Shown here: positions 11,517 to 22,445 of the stretch, piece by piece
How positions within the stretch are numbered: the first letter of the stretch is position 1
Layout: every line of letters begins with the position of its first letter
Assembly: GCA_010645155.1 (NCBI GenBank)
Contig: CM021321.1
Location: 858,878 to 922,877 of the forward strand
Direction of reading: 5' to 3'
Length of the DNA stretch: 64,000 nucleotides
Source: Tigriopus japonicus
Lineage: Eukaryota; Arthropoda; Copepoda; Harpacticoida; Harpacticidae
Made by a program: the position numbers and the translations under genes
The notes under the pieces: model-generated
Told to the model about the DNA's origin: nothing
Seen by the model: the letters and a program-made list of their open reading frames with translations, nothing else
The model's database searches: none

Positions 11517-13998
11517 CTACATGGGTTGCGATACGTTCTGTCGGACTTCAAGTGGCGAGGCCAAGGCAAACGTCATGGGCAAGTTGATGGGCTGATTGCC
11601 AATCATGGAACTTGCCATTGAGGTTTGGTTGAATAGAATGGGAGTCTGATTCCCACTCATGATGAGACCATGCGGCATCGAGGGCGCATTTGAGATGTGA
11701 GTGGGCGTCATGGATGGGCCCTGAAGGGGTGCGGGGGCAATGGCTTGTTGGTGCGTTTGGGGCATCTGCTTCAATTGCTTCTGCTTGGACTTGGGTTGGG
11801 GTGGTGGGTTGGCCCCACGGAGCTCTCCACTGTTCACGTATACTCTCAACGGGCGACCCATACACTTGATGCTGCTGAGGTACTTTTTGGCTTTCGAGCC
11901 TGCGCGGTCTTCAAACTCATTGGGAGTGAGCCACTCGTCACCCAACTGAATACATTTGCCCTTGCTACCCGACTCGTACTTACTGGCCACCAGGATGGCT
12001 GTGGTTGACTTGCAACGTACATTGAGGATGTTTCCAATCCGCGACGAGCCCATGGTACTCATTCCCATTTGAGATATCTGAGATTGAGTCGAAGGAATGG
12101 GTGTCATTGGCTTGGCGAACGTTGGTTGGGCGTTCGATACGACCGGCATCGAGAAGCTCGGAATGGGAGTGGGTGGATTGTGGGGCATGGGAGACATGGG
12201 TGGGGCAAAGGCATGATGTTGAGGGGTCATACTCGGATGGGGACTCATCACGTAGAGGGTCTGAGTTTGCTGTTGTTGCTGGTGATGATGTTCATGGATC
12301 AAGTTGGCTGGTGAGATCTTAGGGGGTTGATCCATGATATTGGGAGCAGCAAATGTTGGCTGTGGCATCGAGGTCATCAGACCAAGAGGATCATTGCTGC
12401 CGGAAAACATGATGGGCTGAAGGTGCTGCTGCTGTTGCTGCTGAGGTTGATGCTCATTGTGCATGATTACCTCGGTCTTTAAATGCGTGGTCAGATGCTT
12501 TTTCCAATCGTCGCGATGTTTCTTCTTTTTCTTTTTGCCCCTGATGATAAGACCATCGGTTTGGGTGTCCTTTTCTTGCTCTTCTACCATTTCTTGCTGT
12601 TGCATGGCTTCACTTTCCCCCTCTTCTTCTTCTTCGTCCTCTTCTTCATCAGCCTCTTCCTCTTCGTTTGTTTCCTCCTGATGTTCCTCGTTGTCCTCAT
12701 CGTCTTCCCCGTCCTCGTCGTCCTCTTCATTTCCCTCCTCTTCGTTTTCTCGTTGTCTTTTGCTGGACTTACTCGGAGATCTCGACGGAGGAGATTCGCT
12801 TCGACCCGCTCGTCCTTGGAGTTGCCTCAACATGCCCGAGGCCGTCAAGGTCTTGAGAGGTCCATAATCAGTCTTGATATTCTCTAGATATTTCTTCCCA
12901 CTTCCGCCACACGCAATTTCAAACTCTTGAGGCGTCATCAACTGATCCTTGAATTTGATACATTGACCTCGGACACCGCTCACAAAGCGAGTAGGATAAA
13001 GATCGGCCAAGTTACCCTTGCACTTCACAGAAATGGTCCTCTTTTTCTAAAATTTTAATTCAACCAATGGGTTTTAGAATGAGAGTCTTAAGTCGTACGC
13101 ATGAATCGCATTTGATTACCTTTGCCGATCCGGATTCCTCATCCTGACTTGGCGAACCCGCACGCTCAGATCCTTCGCCATCTTCTTCACCCTTGCGTTT
13201 TCGGTCAGACTGGTATCGCCAGCCTCTCTTATTGGAATCTTGTTCATCGCCACTTTGACTGGCCTCATTTTTGTCATCGTCTTCTTCGAACTCGTAGGGA
13301 TCTCCTTTGCTTTTTTCCTTGGACGCTGTCTTGTCCTTCTTAGGCGGTCGACCACGACGACCTTTGCGGGTTCGGGGTCCGGATTCATCATCCGACTCTT
13401 GGTTTCCGCCAACTCGTTGTTCTTCGGAATCCGATGGGGTGGGTGATCCATTCATCATGGTTCGACCCCGGCGGCCCATGGGGCTTTTAAACGAGGCCAG
13501 AGTCGTTTTGTCCAGGGTGGTGGATGACTGCATCTGACGCGATTGTGCCAGTTTGCTAGCGGCCAAAATCGGCGAGGCCAACGGTGAATCCGGTTTAAAC
13601 CGTCCGGCACTGACCACACTCTGTCGACTAAGCACTTCACTGGCTGACACATCTTGCAGGCCCTTGACTTGCAAGTTCTTGGCCACTTCCAAGATGGGCT
13701 TCAATTGATGCTTGGAGACGGCCACACGGGTGCCGTACATAAACTTGAGGATCTTATCCAAATGCGCGCCTTTGATGCCTTTCAAAAAGATAACGGGCTC
13801 GGCCTTTAACCGGGGCACGATGGAATGAAAGTATTGGGATCGAGCCGCCAACAAGATCCGATGGGCCTCAAAGTTCTTGCCATCCTCAGTGGACAACGTG
13901 ATGTCCGTGAGGAAGCCCTGACTGTAGAGACGTGTGAGCTCATCCTCGAGAGGCTGTCTCGGCACATTCCGATCTGACAGCACGATCTCCTCAGCCAT
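11517..13998 (-). CDS. BTB domain / AT-hook / two SAND domains nuclear protein
   Basis: Two exons on the minus strand: 13998-13120 and 13046-11517, with a 73-bp intron at 13119-13047 whose splice keeps the frame (phase 0). Predicted product about 802 aa. Residues about 18-115 form a BTB/POZ domain (GFLTDITLS, FEAHRILLAARSQYF), a dimerisation module. Residues about 212-222 hold an AT-hook (KGRRGRPPKK). Two SAND DNA-binding domains follow at about 298-367 and 635-702; each has the GKCI/GQCIKF strand and a TPxEFE motif, with KKYL replacing the classical KDWK core. Between them lie a Glu/Asp-rich tract (about 375-440) and Gln/His/Pro-rich segments. I infer a chromatin-associated transcription regulator. 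I do not recognise this exact architecture as a named gene. The ATG at 13998 is chosen because the BTB domain begins about 17 residues later; an in-frame ATG at 14037 is possible. Confidence 0.88.
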
Positions 13999-15291
13999 GA
14001 TCAAGTCTCCAAACCTGGTTGAGCGAGCATGGGTCACCGGCGAGGAGGATCTGTCACCGTCGGCGAGCTGCTAGCCTGCCTTGCTCAAAGTTGGTCTGAA
14101 ATGTCCCTCGCAATCACGTCGCTGTTTTCGCCACTACACAACCTCTCTTCAGCGATCGGGACTCGAGAATCGCCACTCAATCGAGGCCGTTTTGTAGGGC
14201 GTTCCTGGCAGTAGAGGCTCCCAAAGACACGCCAACGGATTCACCACACTCTAGAGGTCACGATCGACACCACCCATCCCCCATAGGTCAAGCTCTTTCG
14301 GGTTAGACTTGCGATTTCTGGTCTTGTTTTCGTTCCGTGAGATTGCCTGGCTGGCGGAGACGACGCCATTAGCGAGAATGCAGCCAGGCTCTCTCTCTGT
14401 TTGCCGTTGAGCCAGCGGCGATCACACAAAAAGCAGCGTCGTCATCTCCCTCCTCGTGCTGCTCGCCTCTTGAGTTGGCGCCGGGCGAACAAGCCTTCAT
14501 CGGTTAGGGCGAGGTTGGCGGGCGAAAGAAAGACGCGGACCGGACGCGCCAGTAACTCCCCTGAGATGGCACCTAGTACGGCAGGGGTCGAGAGGCGATT
14601 CGCGCCCCTTTTGGCTTGAATGGCGGGGAAAGTCGGCGAGCCGCCAGTTGGACGTCACTGTTCGTCCCTTTCTTGCCTGTGTGGCGCTCGTTTTTAGGGC
14701 CGGCGCTCCCGCAATTCCTTGCCAGTAGTTGCTCTTCTTTGGCCAGGCTCTCGTCTGTTCGTCGCCTGGGTCTTTTCATAGTGAGAGGGGGGAACGAGCG
14801 AAATTATGCCTCTGTTTGTGCCGACAACTAAAGCGAAAGAGAATGCATGCAACATTCCAGCCGACCCCCGGTCCGTCTGTCAGTCTTCCTGCCGCGTCCC
14901 ACAGTGTGGGACTCAAAGGGGAGAGTGAAGGAACCCCTGATGCTGGTTGTGTTGTCTTCTGGGTAGTAGGGAGCCTTTTCGGACGATGGCTGCATGCATG
15001 AATGTACGTATGTATGTGTGTTTGCTTCAGTGAGGGGCCAGCTTCTTTTGGCGGGAGGTGAACGTGGTCGAAGGACCACATGCTTGATAGAATCAGTGCA
15101 CACTAGAACGGGGTGGTCGGGCAGAGGGTGCCTTTTCAGCCGACTGTATGGGGGTTTGTGCGGTCTGTGCCCATTAGGAACAAGAGGGGAGCTCGCTTGA
15201 AATGTGTAACTTGAAGAATAATCGAAACATATTCGGCAAAGGTTGCCCATCTTGAATGAAGAACTTTACTCTTTATAAATTTAAAAACCAA
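13999..15291. promoter_or_regulatory. GC-rich upstream region of the BTB-SAND gene
   Basis: From about 14000 to 14760 the sequence is markedly richer in G+C and CpG than the surrounding intergenic DNA, and lies directly upstream of the BTB-SAND start. It probably contains the 5' leader and promoter. Several short open frames on both strands look like by-products of base composition. No specific element can be named. Confidence 0.35.
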
Positions 15292-15427
15292 CAGACCTGT
15301 GATATAATTGTAATTGCAATTACAATAATGTTAGTGCAATTACATTTCCAAGTAATTGTAATTAATTACATTGGAAATCAAAGTAATTGTAATAAATTAC
15401 ATTTTGAAAGTAATTGGCACAGGTCTG
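15292..15427. mobile_element. 136-bp MITE with inverted repeats and 8-bp near-perfect target duplication
   Basis: The element begins CAGACCTGTG and ends with the exact inverse, CACAGGTCTG. The interior is made of alternating AATTGTAATTACA-type palindromic units, so the whole can fold on itself. Flanks are AAAACCAA (15284-15291) and AAAACTAA (15428-15435): an 8-bp duplication with one mismatch. CA...TG ends plus 8 bp are consistent with a non-autonomous hAT element. No coding capacity. Confidence 0.8.
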
Positions 15428-15435
15428 AAAACTAA

Positions 15436-16268
15436 GCAATCTAGCGTTCAGTTTATCTTTCAGAGAAACTGATCACCCCAAAACTTGCCGAGAATTTATT
15501 AGCGATAATAAGACTACTTTTAACTGTTAATCTTTAAACTTTTCTAACAACAAATCATGACAGGGGCACATTTTATGAGATGGCACATCAAGTGAGTTTG
15601 CTTTTTCGCACAACAGAAAAAATACGACAGCAAAAATGTTGCTGAGAAGGATGTTTTTCAATTTTTTTACATATTCATAGGCGAGAACCGACTGTCATCT
15701 TTGAATGCAGTCTAGAACACAAGAAGTGCTTCCATTTTTCTCGTGTAATGTTGCAATGACACTCTTAGACGAAAAACGCCTGTTTTCGCAAAATATTTAC
15801 CGGGCTTATGAGTTGACAGAGCGCTTCCGTGGATCAAGCTTTTAGAAAGACTTTTGGGAAAGTGCATGCAACAATAATTTCGGTCACCTACCTTAAATAA
15901 TGCTTCCGCTCGCTGCTCCAAGGAACATGTCTGATTAATACAGAAACTAGTTTTTTTGATGGATACATGAGTCCATCCAAACGAGACAAGCTATGATTTT
16001 TCATCAGTTCTTAGAAACACTTCACAGAAAGCCATCGGTTTGAAGCAAACTCATATTCAAAGACGTTAGGGAAACCTCGCATCAGTAAGACGGAAAATGC
16101 CTTCAAGGTGCTCAATTCAAAACTTCCCTCTTCAAAGTTTTCCAGTAAGACCGCTAGGGAGCGCTTCCTCCATTCAAAACAAAAACAAACACATGTGAAC
16201 TCTGAAGTGTGCTTGAAATTCACCTAGGAACCAGCTTAGAGCATTTGAGTCATTGTCACTTTCTGATC
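15436..16268. other. Intergenic, upstream of the C8orf76-like gene
   Basis: No gene recognised. Must include the promoter of the downstream plus-strand gene, but no clear element is visible. Confidence 0.4.
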
Positions 16269-17366
16269 ATGGAATTGGGGCTCAACTTGGAAGACTATGA
16301 CTTCCAAGGACATTCACAAAAGGATTCGGATAACTCCATATCAAAGAGCGCTGCACTAGACTACCAAGCCAAACAATGCCCACACAAAGTATTATACAAT
16401 GTTTCACATTAGGGTTTGTTCCGTTTTTGAATCAATGCCTTTTTTGATTTAGTGGTTTGATAAAACTGAGATCCCAATGGAAGAAACTGACGTTCAAACC
16501 TTGAAGTTTGCCGCCGACCAGGCTTATTTGGAGAAAGATTATGGCAAAGCCTTCCAATTCTTCGAGCATATCTTGAAACGGACCTCAAAAAAGAACATGA
16601 GTAATCGAAGAGATATTATGGAATCGATGGCTCGATGTGCTTTGCATCAAAAACATTTAAATCAAGCCTTGGAATGGGCCTCAGAATTGGTAAGCATTCT
16701 TATTTTTTTTTTAAGTGCATGACAATTACCTATCTATTTGCTTCGTTCTTACAGCACAAGACCTCACATCCCAATAACATCGATCACTTGACAGTCAGTC
16801 ATGATCTTTTGAGTCAAATCTATGAAGCCCGAGGTGAACCACAAGAATCCTTGGCTCATTTGAGTCGCATCGTTCATTTCCACCCGTTTGTTCCGGATTT
16901 CTGGACTCGGATTGGACAAGGCTATGTAGGTCTTAATGGACAAACAGTGGCATATCCGATATCAAATAGCCATTTGAAGCAAGTTCAAGCCTTTTGCTTC
17001 ATTCGAGCGCTTGTCTTGTTACAACGGGTGGAGAAAACGGTGCGCTCGTTTGCTAAAAAGCCTAATGAAGAGGGACAAAAAACGTTATTGCAGAAGATTC
17101 GATCATTTGCTTTACATCCCGAAGAGGCGGATAGACTGCAATTCTTTGCCAGTATTGACATTGCTAATCCTAGACTGGACTCGAAAACCGGCGATGATCA
17201 ATCCGCAACCACGGATGAAGGAGACTTCCAAGATCTGGGTCGATCAGAACGGATGAAAGCATTGGAGAAGGAGTTTGAAAACGTACCAGATTCCGATCCA
17301 CAATGGAATCCTTCCCAACTAATAGAAGCTTTTGAGCTGGAATGGTTCAAATTTTTGGTCGAGTGA
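16269..17366 (+). CDS. C8orf76-like TPR-type protein
   Basis: Three exons: 16269-16388, 16453-16689 and 16755-17366, joined by introns of 64 and 65 bp, all GT-AG and phase 0; product 322 aa. It is homologous to the vertebrate uncharacterised protein C8orf76 along its length: the CPHKWFDKTE segment across the first junction, KRD/RRD-x-(M/Q)E-(S/G)-x-ARC, the N-x-DHLT segment, and the HPFxP-x-W helix that follows. The repeating helical pattern (residues about 55-150) resembles tetratricopeptide repeats, so a protein-interaction role is likely, but no biochemical function is known to me. The start at 16269 is chosen because the downstream exon-1 residues align with the family; the upstream in-frame ATG at 16209 adds residues without similarity. 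Its 3' end faces oxt. Confidence 0.85.
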
Positions 17367-17502
17367 TGACACACTCACAGGTATTAATTACCGATTGATA
17401 CGTTTATTGGTCAGTTCTTGACAATTGTTTCTTTGATATTCTTCCATTGCTTAATTCGGAGGTTCTTGATGCATCCAGTAAATATTTATCACATTAGCGA
17501 AA

Positions 17503-17508
17503 AATAAA
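17503..17508 (+). terminator. Poly(A) signal AATAAA for the C8orf76-like gene
   Basis: AATAAA 137 bp after the stop codon at 17366, in the last bases before the oxt stop codon on the other strand. On the minus strand, AATAAA (plus TTTATT at 17403-17408) would serve oxt. If both are used, the two transcripts overlap at their 3' ends. Confidence 0.5.
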
Positions 17509-17514
17509 CTCGCA

Positions 17515-20289
17515 TTAGGACAACAGGCCAGTGTCGGGGTTGACATCGGTGATTTTTGATTTTGGATCTTGACTAAATGAACTCCAAGGTTGGCCATGAC
17601 ATGAGGGTATTTGAACTGTAATTTGATCTTGAGAGATGGCACACATGGACTTGATATTGAGAAAGGAAGAGGCCAGATTGCTGATGAACGACTTCACATC
17701 GGGATCTGAATTCAAAAGTTGTGCCGAGAACCTCGGATGAGAAAGAGATGGATGCGTGTGAGGCAAAACCGCGTATCTAGGTTCGATGTCGAAGGTTGCA
17801 ATGTCCTGAGATAAATTCGAACCCTGATGAAGTTCCTGCCATTGCTTTTGATCTGGGATCAGGGACGGCAGGATTGGAAATATGGGGAACATTATCTCTG
17901 CGATCATTTGGCCGTCTACAATGGCTTGAACGGTCCATATTCCAGGATGAATTGGACGGGACAGCCCACACGAAATAGCATCCAGGGGTGAGGTAGCATT
18001 GTTGAACTTTTTGGTGGTTACAGCTGATAATGTCCCATTTGGATCGAACCAAGCGAAAGTGACTGCGAGCGTCAAGTTCGAAGCATCAGACTGATACAGT
18101 AGATAAGGCTCTGATTCTGGCCCCATGAATTCAAACAGATTGCGAAACACTTGTTCCTTCTTATCATATTCTGATCCAACACGCATGTCCATACTTAACT
18201 CTTCCAACGGCAATGTTTGTCTCTGCAAAGTGGGCACTATCATTACTTCGAATAGCGCTTCACTCGGTTCACTTGTTAGGAAGAGCACCAAAATCCCTTG
18301 TAGTTGGTCATTTGTTTGGTAAGATGTGATTTCTAAAATTTTGTCAAACGTTCTCTTTGGAGATTGCTGTCGTAAAAACTCTTGAATGACAGTGGAAGCC
18401 ACGCTCAGATATTCCAAGTTTGGACTTGGTGACATGTCTTGATAATGGTAGACGTTCTGCCAATAGCAATGCACATTGGTGAGATTAGCTTGGAAATCTG
18501 AGCCGTAGATGTATTGATCTAATTCAAAAAGAATGCGTTGATTAATGACGGCCTCGAATTTCCGTCCAAAATAAAGCGGCCTCTTTTCTGCTCCCAAAAG
18601 GCGATTCCAATCGGAGGGCTTGAAATCATTGGGACTACAACCACACCAGTCCACGACTGCTTTGTGTTGGCATTTGCAGCCTTGCTTCCGATTCCAATTG
18701 GTGAGATGAAGATTGTTGTTGAGAATGGTGGAGCAAAACTCCGTGTTTTTCAAGACAATATGAAAGAAAGCCTCGGCTGGAAGAAGGGCAAAATTGAAAA
18801 ATCGCTTCAATCCATCTAAAGTGTCGTCCGTTCCGTGAATGAGGTACTCAACGAAATCACGATACAAACATATCCAATCAGATCCTCCGTCGATCTGGAT
18901 TCCCATGGGGATTTGTCGGGATCCGATGCGATACATATGATTGTCACATTCGACAAAGGTCTTGTCCATACCCTGTTTCTTAATGAATGTGGGAGCATCA
19001 CGACCATGGGATTTCACGAAATTTCGTCCTCGGTTGATGGTGAGGAAGTGAACCAGCTCTTGAGGATCTTTAATTGGATAATCGGATTCTGACAGGTTCA
19101 TCACAAAGCTCCAGTCCCAATCGAGAGTGAGAAGAACTTTCATGCAGTGTAAAAGCATCTGAAGTAATGAGGATCCTCCCCAAATCGTGGCCATTCGATC
19201 TGGGACTAAACGGATATTAGGAAATTGACTCTCCAACGGAAGCAACTCGCGATACAAATATTCTTGTCTGGAATCTACATGGATTAGGAAGTAATTGTCC
19301 ACATGATAAAGACGACGGATCAGTCGGCGAACTTGTCGAACGGCACGACCACTCAAAGTTAGAAGATACACAACTCGAACCGGCGTTTCTAAGGCTTTTG
19401 CGATTTCTTGCGTTGCAGGAGCCGGTTTTAACGGGATTAAACCGGTCTGATAGACATCCATGGCCAAATAGCCTCCACATTTTTCTTTGGTATTCCCTGC
19501 ACATGGGTAATTGCACTTTGACTTCTCCGGCTCAAAACGATCGGCATCGTTTGGCCTTTCGCTGCCACAAAAGCACTCAACTCCGTATTGAAGTCCGGCG
19601 TAAAGATAGCCGGATTCCGTGCAAAGCATCAGACACTTTTGTTTCCCAAGGTGTGTCTTAAAAGAAGTCATTCCACCGTTCAAGATCCGTTTGGAGAATG
19701 AATCCTTGTAGCACCCCAAATGATTACCCACCACTCTGGAATCGATGCTTTGAACACATCGGTTTTTGAGGTTTTTGGGAAAGAGCTGGGCACGAGCTGC
19801 CAAACACGTGACATTGGCAATTTGCGACCGGCAACTTTTAGACTTGGCTCGACGAAGTGCAGACTTGGCCTCTTTTGCGAATTCTTGTTCGGGACAATTG
19901 ACCCAAACATCGTATTCCTCAAAGTACCACTCGGTGGTATTGTCTAAAGGCGCGGATAATGTGGATGGCGTGGTCGATGCGAGTATTCTGGGCGATGGAG
20001 CACTGTCTAGTGTCTTGTTTGGTCCGAGAGAGAACATAATTCCAATGATCAATTGGAACCCAAAGAGTGCGGCAAGGACCATTAAAAGCACTTGAATTTT
20101 TCTGAAGAAAGACCACGGTGCCATTGCGGTTGATTTCAGTTCTTTTCCCGATATCCAAGGTTTTGAAGCATACTTGTCTTCAAAATGTTGTGGCTTGTTG
20201 TCTCCCTTGACCTCTTCTCTGGGAACCGCCGAAACAGAGTCCCTCTGACTGTCAATATCGCTAGGGCTCCGTATTCTAGTGCGAAACAT
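17515..20289 (-). CDS. oxt: Peptide O-xylosyltransferase
   Basis: Transfers xylose from UDP-xylose to serine of proteoglycan core proteins in the Golgi, the first step of heparan and chondroitin sulfate synthesis. A single uninterrupted 924-codon frame, of the length usual for this family. Domains in order: cytosolic tail, one membrane anchor at about residues 66-90 (type II topology), stem, a WSC cysteine domain at about 190-285 (GCYKDS...CFCG...CPC-type spacing), the GT14 glycosyltransferase core from about 305 to 640 (YLLTLSGRA, HVDSR, NLSESDYPI, KSHGRD, DGGSDW, LLPAEAFFH, NWNRKQGC, WCGCSPNDFKPSDWNR) and the xylosyltransferase C-terminal domain to about 880. Substrate-binding and acidic motifs appear intact. 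The lack of any intron in the coding region is unusual for this gene in animals. Confidence 0.96.
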   Translation of the reverse strand: MFRTRIRSPSDIDSQRDSVSAVPREEVKGDNKPQHFEDKYASKPWISGKELKSTAMAPWSFFRKIQVLLMVLAALFGFQLIIGIMFSLGPNKTLDSAPSPRILASTTPSTLSAPLDNTTEWYFEEYDVWVNCPEQEFAKEAKSALRRAKSKSCRSQIANVTCLAARAQLFPKNLKNRCVQSIDSRVVGNHLGCYKDSFSKRILNGGMTSFKTHLGKQKCLMLCTESGYLYAGLQYGVECFCGSERPNDADRFEPEKSKCNYPCAGNTKEKCGGYLAMDVYQTGLIPLKPAPATQEIAKALETPVRVVYLLTLSGRAVRQVRRLIRRLYHVDNYFLIHVDSRQEYLYRELLPLESQFPNIRLVPDRMATIWGGSSLLQMLLHCMKVLLTLDWDWSFVMNLSESDYPIKDPQELVHFLTINRGRNFVKSHGRDAPTFIKKQGMDKTFVECDNHMYRIGSRQIPMGIQIDGGSDWICLYRDFVEYLIHGTDDTLDGLKRFFNFALLPAEAFFHIVLKNTEFCSTILNNNLHLTNWNRKQGCKCQHKAVVDWCGCSPNDFKPSDWNRLLGAEKRPLYFGRKFEAVINQRILFELDQYIYGSDFQANLTNVHCYWQNVYHYQDMSPSPNLEYLSVASTVIQEFLRQQSPKRTFDKILEITSYQTNDQLQGILVLFLTSEPSEALFEVMIVPTLQRQTLPLEELSMDMRVGSEYDKKEQVFRNLFEFMGPESEPYLLYQSDASNLTLAVTFAWFDPNGTLSAVTTKKFNNATSPLDAISCGLSRPIHPGIWTVQAIVDGQMIAEIMFPIFPILPSLIPDQKQWQELHQGSNLSQDIATFDIEPRYAVLPHTHPSLSHPRFSAQLLNSDPDVKSFISNLASSFLNIKSMCAISQDQITVQIPSCHGQPWSSFSQDPKSKITDVNPDTGLLS

Positions 20290-22445
20290 GGTGTTGGTGA
20301 AAGGATCTTACTTTCTCTTCACTGTCGATCACCGAGCCCTTCGCCCAGAAATGAGACTATGTCCAACAATCGAATACACTGACAGATGTTTTCCACTCAT
20401 CAACAGCCGGTATTTTCCAATCCAAAATTGTTCACTCTATGTATTTGTCGACAAGGGAATGGCAAGGTCCTGTTGTTCTTGTCTCCGCGGGCGCGACTGT
20501 CGGCTTTTGACTTGAATTCTCTAATTCAATGATAGCCATTCATATGTCGGGATCCCGTTCGTTCGTTCGTTCGTTCGCTATTCCTTCCATCCCCAAGTAA
20601 TTGGAAGTGCATAATTAATCTCCTATGGAGAATATGAACTGGCAAAACATTGAGGATTTGTGGGCGAGAAACTGTGAGCGAGCGGGAGTTACACTTTCCT
20701 TCAACAAATAGTACATGCTTGATGTCGGTCGGAAGGAAACAAAGGCCGCCAAGTGAAGGAGGAAGGGTCCATGTGTTGTTGTTGCTGTCGTCAAAGAAGG
20801 GCTGGCTTTTCATTCCCCTCTCAAGAACTTGTGCAATACCGATATTTTACGTGCCAGAAAAGCGACACAGACAAGTGGAACGTCTCCAAAAGAAATGAGT
20901 GAACCCACCAAACTCAAACTAACCGCACGCTCACTGCGAAAAAAAGAACCTTCCGAACAAGCAACTTCGAACAGTGCCCAAGTACGTGTGTTTGGGCGTG
21001 TAGGAAAGTGCAGGATGTAGAAATGTAGTTCAGCAACAAGCGTTGAGCATAGAGCACTCACTCGTACTCTGCTTGAATGGGTACGTGTGAGCGTACTTGT
21101 ACTTGTCGTGTGGCAAATGTAATGAATGTCCTTCTCGGTGTTCGGTTTTAATGGCGCGGTTAATTGGCCAAACGTGAGCCAGCTAACTTTGGAACGACAC
21201 CAAAGGTCTTCTGTTACTCTGACAGACAGAATGTGCTTCCACGCTGATGATAACTACAGTACTGCTCCAGATGATGAGAGGATCATAAGACAATGGGGAA
21301 AATAGTCTGACTTTTCCCGTTCTTGATGTTGGTGCTCAGTTTTTTGCTGTCCTCCTCACTGGGTTGAATACTTGGCAAGGTTTTCGTTCAGAGAGCACAC
21401 ACACGCGCGGTCAAGCAAGCACTCACTCTACTTTTCATTTAGGATAGATAGAGTGCGTGTGTGTGTATAGTCGCTCTCGAAACACAATGTGAGTGTGAGA
21501 ACGTGTTTGCTACTTGATCCACCTCCATCCAATGCCACATTATTAAACGGACAGAAGACCCACAAGAGGACATACTCATATCTGAAACAAAACTATGGCT
21601 GGTTATTCGATTTTCCGCGTTGAACATGTAAGTAGTGTGGTCTATTTCCAATGCTCCAAACTGTGATCAGAAGCTGTACTGGATAGATACACTTGACCAT
21701 CCGAACGCAAGGGTTAGAAATAAAACCCTTGCCGCATTAACGAATAGCAACTTGGACATGGGACGATAGGTGGTGATATTATGATCAACAACAACAACTA
21801 AAGATCTTGCCATGATCAAGTTTTGACAGTCGAATATAATGAGCCCAAAGTTGGCGCGGAGGGGACAAAACTCGTTTTTGAGGCAACCAAGTCTCTACTA
21901 TTGCTACTACCTACTATTTAGTCGGACGCTCTATCTATCTAAGTACGTACGTGCTACACATACAATTTAGTGCACAGTGTAAGTAAGTAGTGATTGTGTG
22001 TGAGAGAGTTTGTATGCAAGGAATTTGTCAGCTCAGCTCAACGTCCATCGAGGATCGAGTGGGGGAGGTGTTATCGCCAACAACAACTTCTCTCACAAAT
22101 TGTGAGCATCATCATTGAATAAGTGGATAGATAGATAAAGCTCACTCAATTCCGCTTAACCCAAGAGAATACGAACCACTCACAATCTACGACTCCTCAA
22201 GCTGCAATTTTCAACGTGCCAGCCATTGGGATCGAGTGAGTGTTTGCTGGTGGCGTTGGTTGAAAGAAGAAATCGAAAGCTGCAAACAACCTCTGGATTC
22301 TCTATTCCTTGGCATTTTTAATCCCTTTGCGTCCTTTTTTCGATTGACTCGCAGAGTGTTGTTATTTGTCAGTGATCCTGATGATCAGTGATAGATCGGA
22401 AGTTAGCGTCTCAGTACCACGTGTTTGAACAAATCAGTCGCCATT
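20290..22445. promoter_or_regulatory. Divergent upstream region between oxt and MED15
   Basis: About 2.2 kb between two divergent genes. It holds a short TTCG tandem (about 20558-20577), CA/TG-rich simple sequence (about 21399-21470) and no recognisable gene. Both promoters, and probably 5' leader exons, must lie here, but I cannot define them. Confidence 0.4.

Noticed and set aside
12457..12681. Plus-strand open frame rich in serine and phenylalanine
   Set aside because: It is the antisense of the Glu/Asp-rich spacer of the BTB-SAND gene; the composition explains the open frame.
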